Assembly: GCA_027016675.1 (NCBI GenBank)
Contig: JALUSH010000143.1
Coordinates: 1-10,917, forward strand
Source of the DNA: Thermodesulfovibrio sp.
Lineage (GTDB): Bacteria; Nitrospirota; Thermodesulfovibrionia; Thermodesulfovibrionales; JdFR-85
Direction of reading: 5' to 3'
Length of the DNA stretch: 10,917 nt
Shown: piece by piece, positions 5,476-10,917 of the stretch
Numbering within the stretch: the first letter of the stretch is position 1
How the letters are laid out: every line of letters begins with the position of its first letter
Position numbers and translations under genes: made by a program
The notes under the pieces: model-generated
Seen by the model: the letters and a program-made list of their open reading frames with translations, nothing else
Told to the model about the DNA's origin: nothing
The model's database searches: none

Positions 5476-6534
5476 ATGGGATACACAAGGGACAATACAA
5501 GAAGGATTTATGTGGGAGCGGTTCCTGTAGGAGGAGGCGCTCCTGTGGTGGTGCAGTCCATGACCAAGACCTATACAGGGGACACCACTGCAACGATACG
5601 CCAGATAAACCGTCTTGAGAAGCTTGGTTGTGAGATTGTAAGGCTGGCTGTACCTGACCAGCCCTCGGCAGAGGCCATTGGCAGGATAAAAAAACATACA
5701 AGGATTCCCCTGATTGCTGATATTCATTTTGACTGGAGACTCGCTCTGGAAGCAATAAAACAGGGCATCGATGGCCTGAGAATAAACCCTGGCAATATAG
5801 GTGCAAAGTGGAAGATAAAAGAGGTTGTAAATGCTGCAAAGGATAAGGCAATACCCATACGAATAGGTGTGAATTCAGGTTCCCTTGAACGGGAAATCTT
5901 AAAAAAATGGAAGAAACCCACCCCCGAGGCACTTGTGGAAAGTGCCAGAAGACATATAGAGATCCTTGAGGAGATGGATTTCTTCTCCATCAAGGTCTCT
6001 CTCAAAGGTTCTGATGTGCCCCTGACTATAGAGGCATATAGAATATTTTCTGAATTTTTTAATTATCCAACCCATATAGGGATTACAGAGGCAGGCCCTC
6101 CACCCCTGGGTACTATAAAAAGTTCTGTTGGGCTTGGTGTGTTGCTTTATCTGGGCATAGGCGATACAATAAGGGTTTCCCTGACAGCATCTCCCTATGA
6201 AGAGGTAAGGGCAGCCTATGAAATCCTCTCCTCTATCGGATTAAGAAGAAAGGGGGTACAGATTATATCCTGCCCTACCTGTGGAAGATGCACTATTGAT
6301 ATTATAAAGATGGCAAGAGAGGTGACAAGAAGACTGGCAGGAATAGACAGGCCCATAACAGTTGCTGTTATGGGGTGTGTTGTTAATGGTCCTGGAGAGG
6401 CCAGGGAGGCTGATTTTGGAATAGCCGGCTCAAAGGGCGAAGGGATACTCTTTTGCAAGGGCTCTGTAATTAAAAAGGTGGGGCAGGAAGAGATGATTGA
6501 TGAGTTGATTGAACTGATCAGGGGAGATCTGTAA
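5476..6534 (+). CDS. ispG: 4-hydroxy-3-methylbut-2-enyl diphosphate synthase IspG (GcpE)
   Basis: Iron-sulfur enzyme of the MEP isoprenoid pathway that converts 2-C-methyl-erythritol 2,4-cyclodiphosphate to HMBPP. The 352-residue product is the short two-domain bacterial form. The TIM-barrel part carries VVVQSMTKT (24-32), ADIHFDW (81-87) and RINPGNIG (102-109). The cluster domain supplies Cys266 and Cys269 in SCPTCGR, Cys301 in GCVVNGPGEA and Glu308, the expected three Cys plus one Glu ligands of the 4Fe-4S cluster. The ATG at 5476 matches the family N terminus and no other start occurs back to the in-frame stop at 5425-5427. No Shine-Dalgarno is visible; the upstream bases are an AT heptamer array. 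Its stop overlaps the panC start by one base, so the two are translationally coupled. Confidence 0.98.
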   Translation: MGYTRDNTRRIYVGAVPVGGGAPVVVQSMTKTYTGDTTATIRQINRLEKLGCEIVRLAVPDQPSAEAIGRIKKHTRIPLIADIHFDWRLALEAIKQGIDGLRINPGNIGAKWKIKEVVNAAKDKAIPIRIGVNSGSLEREILKKWKKPTPEALVESARRHIEILEEMDFFSIKVSLKGSDVPLTIEAYRIFSEFFNYPTHIGITEAGPPPLGTIKSSVGLGVLLYLGIGDTIRVSLTASPYEEVRAAYEILSSIGLRRKGVQIISCPTCGRCTIDIIKMAREVTRRLAGIDRPITVAVMGCVVNGPGEAREADFGIAGSKGEGILFCKGSVIKKVGQEEMIDELIELIRGDL

Positions 6535-7403
6535 TGGAGATCATAAGAAGCATCAGGGCAATGCAGGAGACTGCGAGGAACATAAAGGAAAGGGGTTTAA
6601 CAATAGGTTTTGTTCCCACCATGGGGGCATTACACCAGGGACATCTGAGTTTGATAAAGAGGTGTAAAGAGGAAAACCATGTAACAGTGGTAAGTATTTT
6701 TGTCAATCCCATTCAGTTTGGTCCCTCAGAGGATTATACCCGTTATCCAAGGGATATGGAGGGTGATATTGAAAAGCTCTCTGCCCTTGAAGTGGATATA
6801 CTGTTTTTCCCTGAAGTGAAGGATATCTATCCGGATGATTATAAAACATATATAACCGTGGAGGATCTGTCCGGTAAGATGTGTGGTGCCTTCAGGCCTG
6901 GACACTTCAGGGGTGTGGCCACAGTGGTTGCCAAATTGTTCAACATTGTGAAACCTGACAGGGCGTATTTCGGTCAGAAGGACTATCAACAGACTGTGGT
7001 TATAAGGAAGATGGTAGAGGATCTGAATTTTGATGTGGATATAGTGGTCTGTCCCACGATAAGGGAAAGGGATGGTCTCGCCATGAGTTCTCGTAATCTC
7101 TATCTGAATGAGGATGAGAGAAGAGCTGCTACCCTGATATACCAGGTTCTTAAAAGAGCAGAAGAGATGGTACTGTCAGGGGAGAGCTTTGATAAGGTGA
7201 GAGATTTTATGAACAAAACACTATCTGCAGAGCCACTTATAAGGGAGATTCAATATGCCTCGCTTTTCCATCCTGAAAGGCTTGAAGAGCTGTCAACAGG
7301 CAACATTTCAGTGTATAAGGAAGACTCCTTGATTCTGGCTGCTGCTGTGATATTGGGAAACGCAAGGCTTATTGACAATATAGTGGTCGATCTGACTAAA
7401 TAA
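6534..7403 (+). CDS. panC: Pantothenate synthetase (pantoate--beta-alanine ligase)
   Basis: Cytosolic enzyme that joins pantoate and beta-alanine at the cost of ATP to AMP, the last step of vitamin B5 synthesis and a precursor step for coenzyme A. The 289-residue product has the nucleotidyl-transferase HIGH-like motif in PTMGALHQGH (28-37, His34 and His37), FVNPIQF (56-62), the FGQKDYQQ segment (146-153) and the KMSKS-like AMSSRN loop (183-188), all as expected for PanC of usual length. The start codon overlaps the ispG stop in TAATG (6532-6536), with an AGGGGAG ribosome site at 6520-6526. It lies in an operon with ispG and the small thioredoxin-fold gene. panB, panD and panE are not in the window. 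Confidence 0.98.
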   Translation: MEIIRSIRAMQETARNIKERGLTIGFVPTMGALHQGHLSLIKRCKEENHVTVVSIFVNPIQFGPSEDYTRYPRDMEGDIEKLSALEVDILFFPEVKDIYPDDYKTYITVEDLSGKMCGAFRPGHFRGVATVVAKLFNIVKPDRAYFGQKDYQQTVVIRKMVEDLNFDVDIVVCPTIRERDGLAMSSRNLYLNEDERRAATLIYQVLKRAEEMVLSGESFDKVRDFMNKTLSAEPLIREIQYASLFHPERLEELSTGNISVYKEDSLILAAAVILGNARLIDNIVVDLTK

Positions 7404-7409
7404 TAAATT

Positions 7410-7745
7410 ATGAATAAGATATTTGTTCAGATAATTGATAATCCCTTTGAGGATCTGTTAATCAATGATGATTATTTTGACAATGGAGCTGACAACCAGG
7501 CTATAGCCGAGCAGCTACAGGAGTCACTTGATTATCATTATCCCAACATGGTACATGTGGAATATATTGACCTTTTTCTTGAAGATGAGGAGCGTTTCCA
7601 GGAAATCAGAGAGATGCTCGGACATGGATTGATAACTCTGCCAGTAGTACTTATTAATGGCAGGGCCTTTTTTCACGGAGGCATTTCCTACAAGATGATA
7701 CTTGATGAGATTGAAAATATCTTATCCTCAGGCCCGATTCACTAA
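7410..7745 (+). CDS. Small cysteine-free protein with thioredoxin-like fold
   Basis: Function unknown. The 111-residue product is acidic and cytosolic-looking, with no signal peptide or membrane helix. The order of elements suggests a thioredoxin-like fold: strand KIFVQII (3-9), a helix around 29-43, strand HVEYIDL (49-55), a helix around 59-71, then TLPVVLINGR (76-85) where Pro78 is in the place of the conserved cis-proline, and a C-terminal helix (93-105). It resembles the YuzD-type family (YPN...YIDI then PLVLV) as I remember it. There is no cysteine at all, so redox activity is excluded and a structural or binding role is more likely. It starts 6 bases after panC with no Shine-Dalgarno, so it probably depends on panC translation. 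Its stop overlaps the oppositely oriented ntrX stop. Confidence 0.8.
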   Translation: MNKIFVQIIDNPFEDLLINDDYFDNGADNQAIAEQLQESLDYHYPNMVHVEYIDLFLEDEERFQEIREMLGHGLITLPVVLINGRAFFHGGISYKMILDEIENILSSGPIH

Positions 7746-9076
7746 GACAGGCCATAGCTTTTTATCTTTCTGTGAAGGTTGCTTCTTTCTATATTCAGTG
7801 CCTCTGCTGTTTTGGATATGTTCCAGTTGTTTTCCTTCAGTTTTAACAGGATAAAGTCCTTTTCAAAGGCTTCACGGGCTTCTTTCAGGGTTTTAAAGGA
7901 GAAATAATCTCTTTTGCCTATTTCATAAAGAGAGATGTCCTTTTCTGTTATTGTGTCTGTCTGTGTCATTATAACAAGGCGTTCTATTATATTCTTTAAC
8001 TCCCTTACATTACCTGGCCAGTCATAGTTTAACAGTGCCTTTAGCGCTTCCTCTGTGAGGGCCTTCCTGCTTTTTTTATACTCTCTGGAAAACTCTTCAA
8101 GGAAGAAATCTACAAGCAGGGGTATGTCCTCTTTCCGCTCTCTTAATGGTGGAATGTGAAGAGGAATTACATTTAAACGGAAGAAGAGGTCTTCTCTGAA
8201 GGTTCCTTTTTTTACCTCCTCCTGGAGGTCCTTGTTTGTGGCTGCAATGATTCGGACATCAACCCGTATCTTTCTGTTCCCTCCAACCCTCTGAAATTCC
8301 TGCGTTTCTATGACTCTTAAAACCTTGGCCTGTGTCTGTAGAGACATATCTCCGATTTCATCTAAAAAGAGCGTGCCCGTATCAGCAAGTTCAAATTTGC
8401 CCTTTTTCCTTTCGTGTGCACCCGTAAAAGAGCCTTTCTCGTGTCCAAAGAGTTCGCTCTCTATCAGCTCGTGGGGTATGGCAGCACAATTAACCTCGAT
8501 AAAGGGGTTGCCAGCCCTGGGCCCGCTGAAATGTATGAGGCGTGCCACCAGCTCCTTACCTGTTCCGCTTTCTCCTGTAATAAGTACCCTGCTTGTATTA
8601 GCAGCAAGTAGATTGATCTGTCTCTTTAGCTGCTTTATTACCTCAGAGTTGCCGATTAACTGCCATTTCCTTGAAAGGTCTTCCTTTAATGCTTGGTATT
8701 CTTTTTCAAGAACTCCTCGTTCCAGTGCCCTCTGAGTTGTAAGGAGTACCCTGTCCAGTGAGAGTGGTTTTTCAAGAAAGTCATAGGCTCCCATTCTCGT
8801 TGCCTTAACCGCCAGATCAATTGTTGCATGTCCTGAGATCATCACCACGGGAAGTGTGGGTTTTTTTGTTCTGATTTCTTCAAGTATTTCAATACCGTCA
8901 CGGTCAGGAAGCCAGATGTCAAGAAAAACAAGATCAGGGCTGTCCGTTTCTATAATACTCATGGCATCGCTGCCGTTTTCAGCAGATATTACCTCGTAGC
9001 CCTCGTCTTCAAGTATATCACCAAGGCTCTGTCTTATTCCTTCTTCATCATCAACAACAAGAACTGTAAAAGCCAT
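7742..9076 (-). CDS. ntrX: Sigma-54-dependent response regulator NtrX
   Basis: Cytosolic transcription activator controlled by the adjacent sensor. The 444-residue product has three domains: a receiver (about 1-120) with Asp9/Asp10, phospho-acceptor Asp53, Ser81 and Lys103 all intact; an AAA+ sigma-54 activation domain (about 140-370) with Walker A GESGTGKE (168-175), a GSFTGA loop (215-220) in place of the commoner GAFTGA, Walker B TLFLDEIGD (235-243) and the FREDLFFRLN segment (293-302); and a Fis-type helix-turn-helix (about 417-443). The C-terminal ERSNLHRKIKSYGL is characteristic of NtrX rather than NtrC. The ATG has AAGGAGT (9081-9087) just upstream, overlapping the stop codon of the kinase gene, so the two are cotranscribed. 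In the proteobacteria studied, NtrX acts in nitrogen and redox responses; the targets here are unknown. Confidence 0.93.
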   Translation of the reverse strand: MAFTVLVVDDEEGIRQSLGDILEDEGYEVISAENGSDAMSIIETDSPDLVFLDIWLPDRDGIEILEEIRTKKPTLPVVMISGHATIDLAVKATRMGAYDFLEKPLSLDRVLLTTQRALERGVLEKEYQALKEDLSRKWQLIGNSEVIKQLKRQINLLAANTSRVLITGESGTGKELVARLIHFSGPRAGNPFIEVNCAAIPHELIESELFGHEKGSFTGAHERKKGKFELADTGTLFLDEIGDMSLQTQAKVLRVIETQEFQRVGGNRKIRVDVRIIAATNKDLQEEVKKGTFREDLFFRLNVIPLHIPPLRERKEDIPLLVDFFLEEFSREYKKSRKALTEEALKALLNYDWPGNVRELKNIIERLVIMTQTDTITEKDISLYEIGKRDYFSFKTLKEAREAFEKDFILLKLKENNWNISKTAEALNIERSNLHRKIKSYGLS

Positions 9077-9085
9077 AGTTACTCC

Positions 9086-10917
9086 TTAATGGTTACTTTG
9101 TTCATCATCGGCCTGAGCAGGAAGCTCTATAGTGAAAACCGTTCCTTTTGGTATATTATCCTCTGCCCTGATCTCTCCACCATGATCCTTTATAATTTTA
9201 TGCACTATGGCGAGACCAAGTCCAGTGCCCTCTCTCTTTGTTGAAAAATATGGTAAGAATAATTTGTCCTTTATCTCTTCATTCATGCCGATGCCTGTGT
9301 CTGAAACCTTCAGAACAACCATCCTTCTAAGCGGATCAAATGAGACCTGTATGTTAATATTACCTCCATCCTTTGTAGCTGTAATGGCATTATCGATAAG
9401 GTTAATAAGCGCCCTTTTAAATTGTTCTCTGTCTATATTCACATCGGGCACATCATCTGAAGATAGAGTAATCTTTTTATTAATATTGTATAAAGAAATG
9501 ACCTCCTTTATTATATCATTAACATTACAGGGTGAAGGGGTTGGCCGTGGCATACGTCCGAGTCGTGAGAACTCATTAACGAGTCGCTGAAGACCCTCTA
9601 CTTCACGGATAATTGTCTTGGTGGCTGACTCAAGAACCTTATCTAAATCACTACTGCCCTCTTTCCACTTTTTCAGGATCCTTTCTGTAGAGAGTTTTAT
9701 AGGTGTCAGAGGGTTTTTTATCTCATGGGCAATTCTTCTTGCCACCTCCTGCCAGGCGAGTGCCTGTTGAGCCTTAAGGAGTTCTGTAATGTCCTCAAAA
9801 ACAGCAAGAAGCCCAAGAGACCGTCCCATTGTATCCTTGATCTGGGTGATGGTGATCTTCAGTGTTCGTGTCCTTCCATTAATTGTGACCCTTAGTTGCC
9901 TTGAGGTAGAAGAAAAGTCCTTGAGGTCAATCTTTTTAATGAAATCCTTCAATTCATCTGACTCCATGAGATCTAAAAGTACAGTGTAGGGTTTTCCTAT
10001 TACCTCCTCGGGCTGTACATTCAGGATTGAGCAGGCTGCGGTGTTTATGGTTAAAATATCCTGATTTTCGTTTATGGATATAACGCCAGAGTCAATATTT
10101 TCAACGATGCTTTCAAAACATATCCTTCGCCTGTCAGATTCAAGATACGCATTTTGTAAGGATTCCTTACTTTCCCGTAGATCATTAACCATCTTATTAA
10201 AGGATTCTACAAGGAGTCCTATTTCGTCATCTCTGTGTATATTTAAACTGATATTCAGATTACCTTTTCCAACCTCCTCAGTGGCAAAGGCAAGACGTTG
10301 TATTGGTTCTGTAATCCAGCGTGATATCCTGAGAGAAACCCAGAGTGCCATAAAAATAACGAGCAAAGTAAAAAAACCAAGGGCTAAGAGGTAGTTTGTT
10401 TTAAGAGGAACCCGCCATTTATAGAGGGATATATAATTTTCATAATCTGTACGTATCTGTTCAGCTTTTTTCACTATATCCAAGGGTAGCACCTCTTCAA
10501 CAACAAGAACCTTTAACACCTTGTTGTTTTTTATTATGGGTTTTACAGCCCTTATGATATCACCTGCTGGTCTGGATATAACCTCTGTGCCTTCCTTACC
10601 TTCAAAGGCACTTTTTATTGTTTCCGTATATTGTTCTGGTAATCGTTTAAGCCATTTTACTTTGAATTGTGGGGAAGGAGTACCACCTTTCGATATTCTT
10701 TGAGCCTCTATTAAAGTCCTTTCACGTTCTCTATCATATAAGGAACGCGCCAAAAACAGGGCATTTTCAATGGGGACCTTTATTTGTGGATTTAACCATC
10801 TATCAATATATCTATTGATGAGTCCACTTGATACAAAGAACAACAGCACAGATGGTATGAGTACAATTATCGTGAAAATTGCCACTATCTTTGTTCTGAA
10901 TCTGGAACCTATTACCT
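9086..10917 (-). CDS. ntrY: NtrY-type sensor histidine kinase, start beyond the right edge
   Basis: Membrane histidine kinase, the partner of NtrX. The reading frame stays open to the window edge: codons before the GTG at 10885 read VIGSRFRTKI, matching the usual NtrY stretch before the second membrane region, so the true start lies outside. Counting from that GTG, domains are a membrane helix (1-23), an extracytoplasmic sensor region (about 24-163), a membrane helix (164-185), HAMP (186-240), PAS (about 250-368), HisKA with His387 in AHEIKNPLTPIKLS, and the ATPase domain with NLIDNA (495-500), DTGIGM (529-534) and GTGLGLA (553-559). The H box and FSTKREGTGLGL segments are NtrY-like. Kinase residues look intact. 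The sensed signal is not deducible. ntrX follows after 9 bases. Confidence 0.94.
   Translation of the reverse strand, partial: VIGSRFRTKIVAIFTIIVLIPSVLLFFVSSGLINRYIDRWLNPQIKVPIENALFLARSLYDRERERTLIEAQRISKGGTPSPQFKVKWLKRLPEQYTETIKSAFEGKEGTEVISRPAGDIIRAVKPIIKNNKVLKVLVVEEVLPLDIVKKAEQIRTDYENYISLYKWRVPLKTNYLLALGFFTLLVIFMALWVSLRISRWITEPIQRLAFATEEVGKGNLNISLNIHRDDEIGLLVESFNKMVNDLRESKESLQNAYLESDRRRICFESIVENIDSGVISINENQDILTINTAACSILNVQPEEVIGKPYTVLLDLMESDELKDFIKKIDLKDFSSTSRQLRVTINGRTRTLKITITQIKDTMGRSLGLLAVFEDITELLKAQQALAWQEVARRIAHEIKNPLTPIKLSTERILKKWKEGSSDLDKVLESATKTIIREVEGLQRLVNEFSRLGRMPRPTPSPCNVNDIIKEVISLYNINKKITLSSDDVPDVNIDREQFKRALINLIDNAITATKDGGNINIQVSFDPLRRMVVLKVSDTGIGMNEEIKDKLFLPYFSTKREGTGLGLAIVHKIIKDHGGEIRAEDNIPKGTVFTIELPAQADDEQSNH

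Noticed and set aside
5474..5932. Minus-strand open frame opposite ispG
   Set aside because: It is antisense to ispG with no family features, a low-complexity Leu/Pro/Ser-rich product and no ribosome site.
8310..8735. Plus-strand open frame opposite ntrX
   Set aside because: It is a shadow of the conserved AAA+ domain coding sequence; the product is Ser/Leu-rich without motifs.

Overview
The window looks like an ordinary chromosomal segment of a moderately AT-rich, Gram-negative-type anaerobe. Nitrospirota (Thermodesulfovibrio-like) or a deltaproteobacterial relative is my best guess, from an NtrY/NtrX pair, an MJ0042-type zinc-ribbon/receiver fusion, a short GroES, HrcA/CIRCE control of groESL and intergenic REP-like repeats. 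This placement is inference; no rRNA or tRNA gene is present to anchor it.

Layout. Bases 1-376 hold no gene, only candidate promoter pieces, a heptamer tandem repeat and two inverted repeats. Plus-strand genes follow: a six-helix rhomboid protease (377-1045), then a zinc-ribbon protein with a degenerate receiver domain (1067-1930). Next comes the heat-shock operon: sigma-70 promoter, perfect CIRCE operator, groES (2094-2357), groEL (2384-4009) and a strong intrinsic terminator. mltG (4148-5149) stands alone. A 326-base gap with an AT-rich hairpin, a REP-like palindromic element and a heptamer tandem repeat precedes ispG (5476-6534), panC (6534-7403) and a small cysteine-free thioredoxin-fold protein (7410-7745), which form a tight operon.

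From the right edge a minus-strand two-component operon runs leftward: an NtrY-type sensor kinase whose start lies beyond the window (9086-10917), then the sigma-54 activator NtrX (7742-9076). Its stop codon overlaps the stop codon of the small plus-strand gene.

The genes do not form one pathway. They are housekeeping functions (chaperonin, peptidoglycan glycan-strand release, isoprenoid precursor synthesis, pantothenate synthesis) beside two signalling modules. I see no phage, transposase, CRISPR array or obvious accessory system. The less ordinary points are the receiver that lost its acid pair and switch lysine, the GroES with a shortened roof loop, the Cys-less thioredoxin-fold protein, and the repeat-rich gap before ispG.
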